A DNA stretch of 64,000 bases from Reticulitermes speratus (GCA_021186555.1 JAJKFL010000006.1:3395715-3459714); one strand, 5' to 3'; shown: positions 32,155-42,777, counted from the first letter of the stretch. Numbers and translations: made by a program. The notes: generated from the sequence alone by a model not told the origin.

Positions 32155-33005
32155 CATATTTAGCCCATTGAATTCTGAATACATTTTGTACCTCTGTCCT
32201 CATAATACGTCATCAAAACACGTACAATTACATCCGTACTTCCGTCACAGAAACCCCACGGCTAATGATCCCTGTGCTCCAGATGTAACACTCCAGCAAA
32301 GCACACAGTATTCCTAAAGGTCAGTCATTATCAACTATTATCATCTGTGGCAGAAACACTCAAAGGGTCTCTTGCTTCGGCCAGTGTAATTAAACACAAG
32401 GAAATGACATCGTTCAACAATTAGAGGCCCTTTCTTGATGTCGTCACAAGTAGCACTTAAGGGGCAGTTTGCACTGTACAATATAAACTAAATAGTACGG
32501 AACCCATCTCAGCACTGTACGATAATTGTAAGCAGTTACGTCTACAATACAGCAGTTAACGTTTACACGAGCTGACGGCAGAGAAATTGTGTGTCAGGAC
32601 GGAAGGGAAGAAAAAGGGTAATAAATGGCATAAAAATAGGGTGACATTTAGGGTGTGGCTGCAGCCAAATTCACGAAAGACAACGATAATTGGTCAGAGT
32701 GACAGGAAAAGGGATATGTGCATAAGAGTGGCGTAAAGACTGGGAACAAAGAACATAGAACATAGAACATACGGAAAAGAAACAAGGAAATGGAGACAAT
32801 ACTTTTCTGCCCAGTGCTCCCCAAAAAAAGCATTGCTCTGTTTGAAGGCTCCCAGGCTTCGCCCGCTTGTCCTTCTGATAAGAGTACTATTGAGATGAAG
32901 ATTATAGAGATTTGGTGGAATTATACTGACAAAGCGAAGCCTGTCCCAATAACAATTTGTCCGCCAGATTAGTCCGGGATGTAGATCGGACACAAATATG
33001 CATGT
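32155..33005. other. no convincing gene; minor shared scraps
   Basis: The 173-aa minus frame (32694-33215) is the longest one outside simple repeats. It overlaps a dispersed repeat at its 5' end and shows no domain or coding bias that I can see. CCCAGGCTTCGCCCGCTTGT (32859-32878) has a near match, CCCAGGCAGTGCCCGCTCGT, at 56998-57017. Confidence 0.4.
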
Positions 33006-33009
33006 AGCT

Positions 33010-33160
33010 ATGAAACTCAGTCCGTACCGCAAAGTAAACACACACCGACAACATAATAAAGACCAACCAGTTAATGTTGTTTCAGGAAACAAACTTTGTT
33101 TGTTGTGAGAATCACGCGAAACACATAAATGTGGGCAAAACGCAGTTTTATTGTTGTCAT
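33010..33160 (-). repeat. diverged unit of the 114-bp satellite / TTAA MITE family
   Basis: AACTCAGTCCGTACCGCAAA, CCAGTTAATGTTGTTTCAG and GAATCACGCGAAACACATAA match the 114-bp unit at about 80%. A single unit, no array. Confidence 0.7.
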
Positions 33161-33364
33161 TCGGTGTATATATAATTGCCAATGTCCTTTCAGTGGTTAA
33201 TAATGTAGCACGCATTGGCCTGCGATTAGCCTAATAATTCTCGCGCTTTCGGTATCCTTCATTAATTAGCTTCTTTAAAAGGCTATAATAATTGCATAAA
33301 TTTGCAGAGACAAAAAAAATTATATGGTTTTACTTCTGTTTCATTTTAACCAAAATTGGTACGT

Positions 33365-33850
33365 GCATACATACATACATACATACATACATACATACAT
33401 ACAGACATACATACATACATACATACATACAGACATACATACATACATACATACATACATACATACATACATACATACATACGTACATACACATACATAC
33501 ATACATACATACATACATACATACATACATACATACATACATACATACATACATACATACATACAGACATACAGACATACATACATACATACATACATAC
33601 ATACATACATACGTACATACACATACATACATACATACATACATACATACATACATACATACATACATACACACATACATACATACATACACACATATAT
33701 ACATATATACATACATACATACACACATACATACATACATACATACATACATACATACATACACACATACATACATACATACACACATATATACATATAT
33801 ACATACATACATACATACACACATATATACATATATACATACATACATAC
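33365..33850. repeat. (TACA)n microsatellite, left block
   Basis: About 120 tetranucleotide units with higher-order variants: CAGACATACA near 33400 and 33560, CGTACATACACATACA at 33481 and 33611, and ACACATATATACATATATAC three times after 33690. All the Tyr/His/Thr- or Val/Cys/Met-rich peptides are artefacts. Confidence 0.98.
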
Positions 33851-34521
33851 CTAGAAACCAAAGGACAGCAATAATATATACAGACAGCAGGATCACAATA
33901 GACTCCTTGACGAATAGCAGAACGCACAACAGATTAATAGAAGAAATACGGAAGAAAGTGACGATCTTGGAAAGGCTTAGCTGGACAATAAATTTATCCT
34001 GGATCAAAGCCCACGCAGGAATACACGGCAACGAATTAGCGGATAGACTGGCTAAAGAAGCGGCAAGAAATCAAGAAGCTATAATCTCCTACTACAAAAT
34101 TCCTAAATCCACAATTGTAAGTGAATTGAAGGAAGAAGGAAAAGAAAAGTGGCAACAAGAATGGGATAAAACCACCAAAGGTCGAGCAACCAAATCATTT
34201 TTCCCCAGCGTAAACCAGAGATTAAAAATTAAGATGAACCTCACACCAAACTTCACGGCAATAGTCACAGGACACGGAAAAACTAAATCCTACCTCAATC
34301 GCTTCAAGATAATAGACAACCCAACATGTCCATGCAATAGAGCAGACCAAACAACTGAACACCTGATATACGACTGCAGGCTGCTGGAAAGAGAGCGCCA
34401 AACACTCAAGAATAATGTCTTAAAAACAGGAAATTGGCCAGCAACTCAAGAAGAGTTGATCAAGACCCACAGAAAACACTTTATTCACTTTACCGAATCT
34501 ATAGATTTCGAAAGGTTGTAA
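33851..34521 (+). pseudogene. ORF2 C-terminus: RNase H end plus CCHC-like tail
   Basis: An open stretch of about 223 codons ends at TAA, 34519-34521. IIYTDSR holds one RNase H catalytic Asp, and HGNELADRLAKEA the later Asp with the usual ELAD motif. The first catalytic Asp and Glu lie upstream and are lost by truncation. Further on, VTGHGKTKSYLNRF and CPCN..(13)..EHLIYDC form the Cys/His knuckle typical of R1/Jockey-like ORF2 ends. No stop interrupts it, so it is young or was recently intact. It reads in frame into the microsatellite, giving an artefactual 409-aa frame. Confidence 0.85.
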
Positions 34522-34698
34522 AACAAAAAATTACATGTATTCCAATAATTAAGAATAAGGAAAATTAATAATTGTATATATTGTAATTGTAAATATTGTA
34601 TATTATTGTATAACATGATTACATGAGGCATGTAGTATTACTGTACTGTAATGGAGCATGCTGTAAAATAAATAATTAAAAAAAAAAAAAAAAAAAAA
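33851..34698 (+). mobile_element. R1-like LINE, 5'-truncated, inserted in a TACA microsatellite
   Basis: It starts abruptly at CTAGAAACCAAAGG after the TACA repeat and ends in a 21-base A-run (34678-34698) followed by TACATCTACATACA. It carries the end of an RNase H domain plus the C-terminal region. Known Waldo-type members of the R1 clade insert specifically at (ACAY)n repeats; ACAT is one phase of this repeat. Assignment to that group is inferred from target and domain only, since the reverse transcriptase is missing. Confidence 0.75.
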
Positions 34699-34737
34699 TA
34701 CATCTACATACATACATATACATACATACATCATACA

Positions 34738-34768
<31 letters not shown>

Positions 34769-35188
34769 CATACATACATACATACATACATACATACATA
34801 CATACATACATACATACATACATACATACATAACATACATACATACATACATACATACATACATACATACATACATACATACATACATACATACATACAT
34901 ACATACACATACATACATACATACATACATACATACATACATACATACATACATACATACATACATACATACATACATACATACATACATACATACATAC
35001 ATACATACATACATACATACATACATACATACATACATACATACATACATACATACATACATACATACATACATACATACATACATACATACATACATAC
35101 ATACATACATACATACATACATACATACATACATACATACATACATACATACATACATACATACATACATACATACATACATACATAC
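34699..35188. repeat. (TACA)n microsatellite, right block
   Basis: About 120 units, purer than the left block beyond 34912. It lies immediately 3' of the LINE A-tail. Small slips (CATCATA, ATCATA, ATAACATA) occur in the first 130 bases. Confidence 0.98.
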
Positions 35189-35189
35189 A

Positions 35190-35955
35190 GACACAAACAC
35201 AGACACAAACAATACAAACAATATATGCACAGCACATTATTATAAGTCTACAGCCACAGACAATTGACGAACTACAAAGTACAACATATACAGAATCTGT
35301 ATATATATAATAAGTTATTAAAAATTAAAATAAAATAAGCGTAAATAATAACAGGGATTGATAGACAGAATATAATTCAATGCGATAAAAAATTATATTT
35401 CGAATTTTGCTCCGAACTCCTTGTTACATTTTGTTCGTGTACTCTTACAGGGCGTGGCAAACGGTGTCCCTCCCTCACCCCTCAGTCAAATCTTTCTGTT
35501 GGATGTGGACTGGCGGTGGAGGGAGGCACACTTTTAGCCAAGGCCGTTCAAAGCGCAAGTTTCGACGAATGATCTCTAATCTTAGGGTCATGGCTTCAGT
35601 TTAGTTCCCTCCGTTCTGCACGCAGCAAGGTCAGTTGACACAGTTCGGTCACTGCGACCTACGAGCCACATAATTACCACACCGGAGCTGCATGGTCAGA
35701 AGTCAGTGGCCTCACAGACACTCAGATTCTTGCGTGCAACAACGCCACGCCCTGCAATCCATTCTCCATCATTCACGGCTTGTTAAAAGCCCTGTATAAA
35801 GACTGCCTGTTAAACACAGCAGCTGTACTGCTCAGTGGCCTTCTGGTTTTATTTTATCGCTGCAGAAAAGATCCTTTTCAAAGCAACATCAATTTCCCAT
35901 ACGTAAATTTGAGGATAAATAAATTTAATTAGTACTTTCAATTGTTAAATCCACT
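35190..35955. other. no recognised feature
   Basis: No gene or repeat recognised. Confidence 0.4.
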
Positions 35956-35959
35956 TTAA

Positions 35960-36690
35960 TTATATATAAAGACTCAGTCCGTACCGCGCAGTAAACACAC
36001 TCCGTCTCAGTTATACAAACCAGTCAGTTAATGTTGTACAGTGAAATAATCGCTGTTTGTTCTGAGATCCACACAAAAAAACATAAATACAGTCCGTACC
36101 GCGCAGTAAACACACTCCGTCTCAGTTATACAAACCAGTCAGTTAATGTTGTACAGTGAAATAATCGCTGTTTGTTCTGAGATCTACACAAAACACATAA
36201 ATACAGTCCGTACCGCGCAGTAAACACACTCCGTCTCAGTTATACAAACCAGTCAGTTAATGTTGTACAGTGAAATAATCGCTGTTTGTTCTGAGATCCA
36301 CACAAAACACACAAATACAGTCCGTACCGCGCAGTAAACACACTCCGTCTCAGTTATACAAACCCGTCAGTTAATGCTGTACAGTGAAATAATCGCTGTT
36401 TGTTCTGAGATCCACACAAAACACATAAATACAGTCCGTACCGCGCAGTAAACACACTCCGTCTCAGTTATACAAACCAGTCAGTTAATTTTGTACAGTG
36501 AAATAATCGCTGTTTGTTCTGAGATCCACACAAAACACATAAATACAGTCCGTACCGCGCAGTAAACACACTCCGTCTCAGTTATACAAACCAGTCAGTT
36601 AATGCTGTACAGTGAAATAATCGCTGTTTGTTCTGAGATCCACACAAAACACACAAATACAGTCCGTACCGCGCAGTAAACACATAAATA
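35960..36690 (-). repeat. 114-bp satellite, 6 units
   Basis: Phase motif CAGTCCGTACCGCGCAGTAA at 35975, 36090, 36204, 36318, 36432, 36546 and 36660, so the period is 114 (115 once). Units differ at only a few positions. The unit is the core of the TTAA-flanked MITE at 50.4-52.5 kb in the opposite orientation. TTAA-type ends are not clear here. Confidence 0.95.
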
Positions 36691-36704
36691 CACTGTGTGG
36701 TAAA

Positions 36705-36970
36705 AGGTAAAAGTAAGTTCACCCTAGAACAGGACATGAAGGCCAAGAGGGGGAGTAGAGGTAGAGCTCTACTCTTTCTTTAACCTCGAAGCTAGATGAG
36801 GGTGGATGGTCAACTCCACGCCCCGGCTGCTTTATCCCCGGGAATGACCCGGTACCCATTGTACAGGAGGCTGGGTAGGCCCCAAGGCCGGTCTGGATGG
36901 GTGCTGAAAATCTCGTCCCCACCGGGATTCGATCCCCGGACCGTCCAGCTCGAAGCGAATCGCTGGCAGA
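36705..36970 (-). repeat. SINE family C copy, head truncated
   Basis: The tail GGTAAAAGGTAAAAG is followed by CAGGACATGAAGGCC, GGTCAACTCCACGCCCCGGC, GGAGGCTGGGTAGGCCCC and box B GGGATTCGATCCCCGG. The head stops at AGCTCGAAGCGAATCGCTGG, where the MADF transposon's terminus begins 10 bp further on. That transposon may have inserted into the SINE head. Confidence 0.85.
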
Positions 36971-36977
36971 AGGTAAT

Positions 36978-38008
36978 ACACGTACGAGTCTGGCTCGCGA
37001 GTCCGGCTCGGCTCGGGTTCCAATGAGCCAAACTCGTCCGTGCGTGGTTCGCCACGAGCCGGGCTTGGCCGAGTCCAGCGAGGCTCGCCAGGGCCTTCCG
37101 TGGGACTCGGCTCGGCGACGGCTCGCTATTGTTTCGTACGTGTGTGGGCGGTCCCGAGCCAGACTCGCGTATCTACACGCCACACGAACAGACTGTGAGT
37201 TGTGGTACTACGGAGGAACCATGTCAGCTTCCATGTGTAACAAAACGTTCATGAGCCCTGAGTTTTTGACACGGTTTTTAGAAGAGTACCGTGAATTGCC
37301 GGTTCTGTGGCAGGTTCGCAGCACAGAGTATGCGAACAGGGAAAAGCGGGATGAGGCCTGGGATTTACTCGTGCAGTTCACGAGAGAGAAAATAGCTGAT
37401 GCTGACTTGAATTTTGTTAAGAAAAAAGTGGAGAGTATCCGGGCATCATTTAGGAAAGAACTGCGCCTCGTTCGGGAGAGCAAGAGAAGTGGTGCGTCCG
37501 GGGATGATGTCTACAAGCCAACGCTGTGGTACTTCGACCTGCTTTGGTTCACGGCAGACCAAGAGAATCCTCGGAAAAGCAAAAGCAATTTGGATTAAGA
37601 AGCTGAAGATGTTGATTCACAAGAAACACATCACAGTATCTTGTTTCACTATGAACGGTTTTACTTTTGCTAGCAAGTACTTAAAGTTTTTATCTGACAT
37701 TCTGAAGTAGTTTTTGTAGTCTTCAGTCTTCAGTTCAATAAATTTAAATGGGTAAATCTGTCTCTACATAACAGCCAGTTCTTAGCCCACATTTCCCTCC
37801 TTTTTCTGTGCTTTTTTCTCCCGAACACACCGCAGTTATCCAGTATTATCACCGCTGCTGCAACTTGCTTCGATGAACTCATTCTGGTTACTGAAATGTA
37901 CGAGCAAAGTTGGGAGTCAGCTCATGCGTGTGTGGTGAAATATATCCGAGCCCGGTTCCCGAGTCAAGCTCGCCGAGCCGGACTCGCGAGCCAGACTCGT
38001 ACGTGTAT
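36978..38008 (+). mobile_element. MADF-carrying DNA transposon with GC-rich inverted termini
   Basis: The left terminus from 36978 has ACGTACGAGTCTGGCTCGCG then AGTCCGGCTCGGC. The right terminus (about 37966-38008) is its inverted copy ending CCAGACTCGTACGTGTA. Further GGCTCG-rich palindromic segments fill 37000-37180. It is about 1.03 kb and encodes only the MADF protein. In insects MADF proteins are the usual second ORF of PIF/Harbinger-type transposons, so this is probably a non-autonomous relative lacking the transposase. A 3-bp target duplication could not be fixed. Confidence 0.75.
37221..37598 (+). CDS. MADF-domain DNA-binding protein, transposon-encoded, 125 aa
   Basis: The start chosen is the ATG at 37221, where homology to the domain begins shortly after; the open frame upstream runs through transposon terminus and SINE sequence. 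A single MADF domain spans residues about 15-112: FLEEYRELPVLW with Pro27 and Leu29-Trp30, Tyr37, Ala46-Trp47, an Ile-Arg-x-x-Phe-x-x-Glu-type helix in the middle, and a closing Lys-Pro-x-Leu-Trp-Tyr-Phe (W103-F105). MADF folds bind DNA in a Myb/SANT-like way. There is no BESS domain; the C-terminus is basic (PRKSKSN). An AATAAA lies at 37737. It is intact for this domain. The likely role is binding transposon ends; a domesticated host gene is less likely. Expression unknown. Confidence 0.65.
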   Translation: MSASMCNKTFMSPEFLTRFLEEYRELPVLWQVRSTEYANREKRDEAWDLLVQFTREKIADADLNFVKKKVESIRASFRKELRLVRESKRSGASGDDVYKPTLWYFDLLWFTADQENPRKSKSNLD

Positions 38009-38019
38009 GGGTCCCTTTA

Positions 38020-38334
38020 GGCGCGTTCGCATAGCCGCAAAAATCGCCTATTAATTTCGTCATGTCCGTCCGTCTCTCCGTTTTTCCGCATATATCAGTG
38101 CGGCTCTCACTGGACAGATTTCTGTGAAGTTTAGTATTGGGGACTTACTTGAAAATCTGTAGAGAAAATCCAAATTTGGTTAAAACTGCACAAAACTATC
38201 GGACATTTTACACAAAGAAGTAAGAAACTTTTATTTTTTCCTGCATAGTAAATCGCTATAAAAGCGCTTTCTTAGGTAAAATGTGTCAGGCTCTTGGGCC
38301 AGCCGTGGAAGTATAAATATTACGCGAACGCGCC
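38020..38334. mobile_element. possible small DNA element with GGCGCGTTCGC ends
   Basis: GGCGCGTTCGC at 38020-38030 is inverted at 38324-38334, 315 bp in all, with no coding sequence. It lies about 10 bp from the end of the MADF transposon. The 11-bp ends are short, so chance cannot be excluded, though the motif is rare in this AT-rich window. Confidence 0.45.
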
Positions 38335-38504
38335 ACAATGTTGCTTTATGCATGCATTCCTTACTTTGTTCTACTGTTCATGCATATTGTGTTTGTAAAA
38401 GCTAATTCAATTTATATTGAATTAAGGGTCGTCCAAAAAAAGAAATGACGTTACTGTCTCACCAAGTAAGAAAATCACGAAAGTCAAATGAAGGAGGAAA
38501 TATG

Positions 38505-38740
38505 GCACTTAAGGAAGTATGGCACTTACGGAAGTATGGCACTTACGGAAGTATGGCACTTACGGAAGTATGGTACTTACAGAAGTATGGCACTTACGGC
38601 AGTAAGGCACTTACGGAAGTATGGCACTTACGGAAGTATGGCACTTACGGAAGTATGGCACTTACGGAAGTATGGCACTTACGGAAGTATGACACTTACG
38701 GAAGTATGACACTTACGGAAGTATGGCACTTACAGAAGAG
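38505..38740. repeat. 17-bp minisatellite, about 14 units
   Basis: The unit is GGCACTTACGGAAGTAT with few substitutions. Three units make 51 bp, so frames stay open and give the 139- and 73-aa artefacts. Confidence 0.95.
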
Positions 38741-38904
38741 ACGTGAAACGAATAGAACAGTTTTATCACAGAAACTGAAGAAAAAAGGTCGCTTGGAAAA
38801 AATAAGCGTAGATCGAAATATAACAAAATTTGTCTTTGTGTGGCGAAAATGTAGAAAGAATTAAAATAACTGACAATAAAGTCCACTGCTATGTTGTGAA
38901 ATCC

Positions 38905-39025
38905 ATAATGAACCTTCGGGTTCCATAAAGAGGCAGGTAATCAGTTTATTAACATCTTAGCCACTATTAGCTTGTCAATGACTTTGCGTCATAGAATTAG
39001 TTAATACGTTAAGACACTGACATCA
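38905..39025 (+). repeat. decayed GTTA-tail LINE 3' UTR
   Basis: TAATGAACCTTCGGGTTCCA and a diverged CTATTAGCTTGTCAATGACT, then AATTAGTTAA. It follows the 17-bp array at a distance of about 160 bp. Confidence 0.55.
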
Positions 39026-39084
39026 CGTTTGAACTAGGCCATAGCTTGCATTAAAGTTTTTTCCACGAAATTCAGTACAAAATA

Positions 39085-39735
39085 ACAGAAACAACATAAA
39101 AATGTGTTTAATAATGTAAAGATACGATAACAATACAAGCAGTTTAGCTCATACTAATTATTTAAAGTATACGATAATGATACGTAAATGTACGTATAAA
39201 TTCAGTAATCAAAGTGTTTAATATTGTTACAACTTAATATTGTTACAACTTAACATTTCAATTGTTACTAAACAGTCATTGTTTTATGTAACAAGATAAC
39301 ACAAACACCATAAAAATGAGTTTAATAATGTAAAGATACGATAACAATACAAGCAGTTTAGCTCATACCAATTATTTAAAGTATACGATAATGATACGTA
39401 AATGTACGTATAAATTCAGTAATCAAAGTGTTTAATATTGTTACAACTTAATATTGTTACAACTTAACATTTCAATTGTTACTAAACAGTCATTGTTTTA
39501 TGTAACAAGATAACACAAACACCATAAAAATGAGTTTAATAATGTAAAGATACGATAACAATACAAGCAGTTTAGCTCATACTAATTATTTAAAGTATAC
39601 GATAATGATACGTAAATGTACGTATAATTCAGTAATCAAAGTGTTTAATATTGTTACAACTTAATATTGTTACAACTTAACAGTTCAATTGTTACTAAAC
39701 AGTCATTGTTTTATGTAACAAGATAACATAAACAC
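39085..39735. repeat. 215-bp satellite, about 3 units
   Basis: GTTTAATAATGTAAAGATAC recurs at 39105, 39320 and 39534. Each unit contains an internal doublet, AATATTGTTACAACTT. Units are nearly identical, so the amplification is recent. AT-rich and non-coding. Confidence 0.95.
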
Positions 39736-39739
39736 CAAC

Positions 39740-40398
39740 CCCATTATATACGTTAATGGAACACGCCATATGGTGCGGTTTGCTCCACATATTTTCAGCC
39801 TATAGCAGTGGTCACTATGGACAGATATTGAGGCACACTAAAGCATATATATATGCGTTAAACTATACATCGCAGCAATCAACACAGCGTGCGACACCAG
39901 CGTGTCAACTGACATGTCGAGTATAATTCACGATCAGATGTGAATCAGACAGGTGTGGGAAGTCCCCTGCGAGCGAAGCTTCTTGTGAAACGCTGGTGAT
40001 CGCTGACCCGATGTCACGTGACACCAAATTATGCTCTCAGAGGAGGTGCAGATTTCAATGTTTGGAGACCATACCTTCGTATCAGTACCGAGAGGAATCA
40101 TCCCCCATGACAGTGTCATCGCGTATTACGCCTACCCAAACAGGAAATTTTCACAAAATGTTGCGTGCTGCATTACGTGACACCGTCAAATTGAAAATTA
40201 AAAAATAGGAACATTTTTAGTAGTTAATTTAGTGCAGATAGGTTATGTATAGGCTTGTCAATTTTCAACACAGTCCTAGATCTACCAAACACAGTACATG
40301 CTTCTGATCCATGTTAGTGACTTTCTGTACCTACAGCTGCACACAGTAGTTTCTCGATATTTCTACGATTTGATTTGACTCAAGATTTTTAATTTAAA
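39740..40398. other. no recognised feature
   Basis: The short frames (61 and 70 aa) overlap on opposite strands. No domain recognised. Confidence 0.4.
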
Positions 40399-40400
40399 AA

Positions 40401-40518
40401 AAGTGTACTGGATCTTCGTATAGAGTATCTCGGAGGCAGCCTACGTACTTAACGAAGAATAACATAATAGTACTTAGGCTGCTTTCGAGATATTCTATAC
40501 CAAGGTCCAGTACACTTA
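40401..40518. mobile_element. 118-bp hairpin MITE
   Basis: Arms of about 48 bp: left AAGTGTACTGGATCTTCGTA, right its inverted copy ending CCAGTACACTT. The spacer is about 20 bp. It differs from the mariner-like and foldback families. A SINE has inserted at its right end. Confidence 0.85.
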
Positions 40519-40519
40519 T

Positions 40520-40781
40520 TTTCTTTTCAATAGCTCGACAGCCCCTTGGGGGCCTAGGCCGCCTCATTTTTCGACGCTTCACGATCACATACTTAGACAC
40601 ACCACACTCGGTAGGACTCCTCTAGACGAGTGATCAGCCCGTCGCAGAGACCTCTACCTGACAACACACAACACTCACAACAGACAGACATTCATGCCCC
40701 CGGAGGGATTCGAACCCGCAATCCCAGTAAGCGAGCGGCCGCAGATCCACGCCTTAGACCGCGCAGCCACTGGGACCGGCT
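40520..40781 (-). repeat. SINE family A copy with 12-bp target-site duplication inside a MITE end
   Basis: Minus-strand full copy: A-tail at left (TTTTCTTTT), AGCTCGACAGCCCCTTGGGG end, head at 40700-40781 (GGATTCGAACCCGC on the plus strand). The direct repeat CAGTACACTTAT at 40508-40519 and 40782-40793 is the end of the neighbouring MITE, so the SINE inserted after the MITE. Confidence 0.95.
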
Positions 40782-40899
40782 CAGTACACTTATACAAATA
40801 AACTAAAATAATTTTCTACATTTTAACTCTGACTAATTACATCATGTCCACTGTGCTCAATACTTGCTAATTTAGTTTTATGCAGTATTGCTTTGATTG

Positions 40900-40960
40900 G
40901 TTCCCCGCTGATGATCCCTTGGGGATCGAAATATATAGGAATAGTTTAAGTGATATAAAA
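40900..40960. repeat. scrap related to the 9.6-kb inverted-repeat element
   Basis: CCCCGCTGATGATCCCTTGG and GGATCGAAATATAT have the layout of the 9.6-kb element interior. Short and diverged. Confidence 0.4.
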
Positions 40961-40974
40961 TAAATATCTAAATG

Positions 40975-41250
40975 TTCACCCTATAACAGGCCATGAAGGC
41001 TCAGAGGAGGAGTAGAGGTATAGCTCTACTCTTTCTTTAACCCTGGTACTAGATGGGGGTGGGTGGTCAACGCCACGCCCTGGCCGCTTTACCCCCGGGA
41101 AAGAGAACCGGTACCCACTGTACAGGAGGCTGGGTGGGCCCCAGGGCCGGTCTGGACAGGTGCTGAAAATCTCGCCCCCACCGGGATTCGATCCCCGGAC
41201 CGTCCAGCTCGTAGCGAGTCGCTATACCGACTGAGCTATCGCGGCCCACA
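40975..41250 (-). repeat. SINE family C, complete copy
   Basis: The plus strand reads CACCCTATAACAGGCCATGA, GGTCAACGCCACGCCCTGGC, GGAGGCTGGGTGGGCCCCAG, box B GGGATTCGATCCCCGG and a head ending CCGACTGAGCTATCGCGGCC. It is the best preserved head of this family here. A 26-bp array starts 25 bp beyond. Confidence 0.9.
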
Positions 41251-41272
41251 ATATAAATATATAGGATAAAAT

Positions 41273-42090
41273 ATTGTGCATTTTGTTGGTCTGAGTGCTG
41301 TCTTCATTTTGTTGGTCTGAGTGCTGTCTTCATTTTGTTGGTCTGAGTGCTGTGTTCATTTTGTTGGTCTGAGTGCTGTCTTCATTTTGTTGGTCTGAGT
41401 GATGTATTCATTTTGTTGGTCTGAGTGCTGTCTTCATTTTGTTGGTCTGAGTGCTGTCTTCATTTTGTTGGTCTGAGTGCTGTCTTCATTTTGTTGGTCT
41501 GAGTGATGTATTCATTTTGTTGGTCTGAGTGATGTATTCATTTTGTTGGTCTGAGTGCTGTCTTCATTTTGTTGGTCTGAGTGCTGTCTTCATTTTGTTG
41601 GTCTGAGTGCTGTCTTCATTTTGTTGGTCTGAGTGCTGTCTTCATTTTGTTGGTCTGAGTGATGTATTCATTTTGTTGGTCTGAGGGATGTCTTTATTTT
41701 GTTGGTCTGAGTGCTGTCTTCATTTTGTTGGTCTGAGTGTTGTCTTCATTTTGTTGGTCTGAATGTTGTCTTCATTTTGTTGGTCTGAGTACTGTCTTCA
41801 TTTTGTTGGTCTGAGTACTGTCTTCATTTTGTTGGTCTGAGTGATGTCTTCATTTTGTTGGTATAAGTGCTGTCTTCATTTTGTTGCTCTGAGTGCTGTC
41901 TTCATTTTGTTGGTCTGAATGCTGTCTTCATTTTGTTGGTCTGAGTACTGTCTTCATTTTGTTGGTCTGAGTGATGTCTTCATTTTGTTGGTATGAGTGC
42001 TGTCATCATTTTGTTGCTCTGAGTGCTGTCTTCATTTTGTTGGTCTGAATGCTGTCTTCATTTTGTTGGTCTGAGTGCTGTCTTCATTCT
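41273..42090. repeat. 26-bp minisatellite, about 31 units
   Basis: The unit is CATTTTGTTGGTCTGAGTGC plus TGTCTT, with a TGATGTATT variant class scattered among the TGCTGTCTT class. A block of about 130 bp repeats (for example GGTATAAGTGC/GGTATGAGTGC with TTGCTCTGAG at 41.86 and 41.99 kb), so expansion happened at two scales. Confidence 0.95.
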
Positions 42091-42094
42091 TTGG

Positions 42095-42777
42095 AAATGG
42101 GTTTAATGTTAGCCGTTACGTCATCGATACTTGTGGGTCACGGAATGCACTTAGTGTAACTGAAGAACTGCGGAGTTCTTGAATAACAGCGTGGCGGCTT
42201 GAAGTCCGGTGTACGTTGAGGCCAAACAACGCGCAGCATCGCATAACAAACACCGCAGTATCACATACAGAAGTGAAGGATGATTTCACAGCTCAAGACT
42301 TAGTCTTACATTACCTTTAACGTAATCCGTGCGGAAAAGAATCAATCTGTACGATTCCTTTGTGTGGAAAATCATTTTTATCATCAAGTCAGTAAGTGAC
42401 GTCTCATGGAGCGACTCTCACACTCGGACGAGTAAAAAGCCACCGTAGCGCCATCCATAACTTTGCCGTCGGTCTGTCGGTTGGCAAGAACCCCCAGCAC
42501 GAGGGCAGCAAGAAGGCGGTCGCCATTTATACTTCACAGCACGTGTTTTTGCTGGCCGCAATTCGTCAAACTTCCTACCGAACTCTGCGCTATAAGCGTC
42601 ATGTTGCAGTCCTGCTGTTTGGCACAAAATGATGGAAGCCCATAAATCACAGTCCAAAACCCACAATAATAATAATAATAAAACCACATGTCCGACAGAA
42701 ACAAGAAACAGCAACATTATTCCTGGAAATTAAAAATAGAACATTGCGGTTTGTGCAGCGTGTTAAAAAGAACGTGA
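42095..42777. other. no recognised feature
   Basis: No gene or repeat recognised apart from an (AAT)n tract at 42665. Confidence 0.4.

Noticed and set aside
32694-33215. 173-aa minus frame outside tandem repeats
   Set aside because: No domain, overlaps a dispersed satellite-related repeat at its 5' end, and overlapping short frames on both strands argue against coding.
33292-33850. His/Thr/Tyr- and Val/Cys/Met-rich peptides on both strands, and the N-terminal half of the 409-aa frame
   Set aside because: Pure (TACA)n translation. Only the part after 33851 is real LINE sequence.
34676-35237. Three minus-strand frames of 155-184 aa rich in Met-Tyr-Val-Cys
   Set aside because: Translation of the second TACA microsatellite.
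36719-37183. 154-aa minus frame and the first 108 residues of the 233-aa plus frame
   Set aside because: They cover SINE family C and the GC-rich transposon terminus. The MADF homology starts only after the ATG at 37221.
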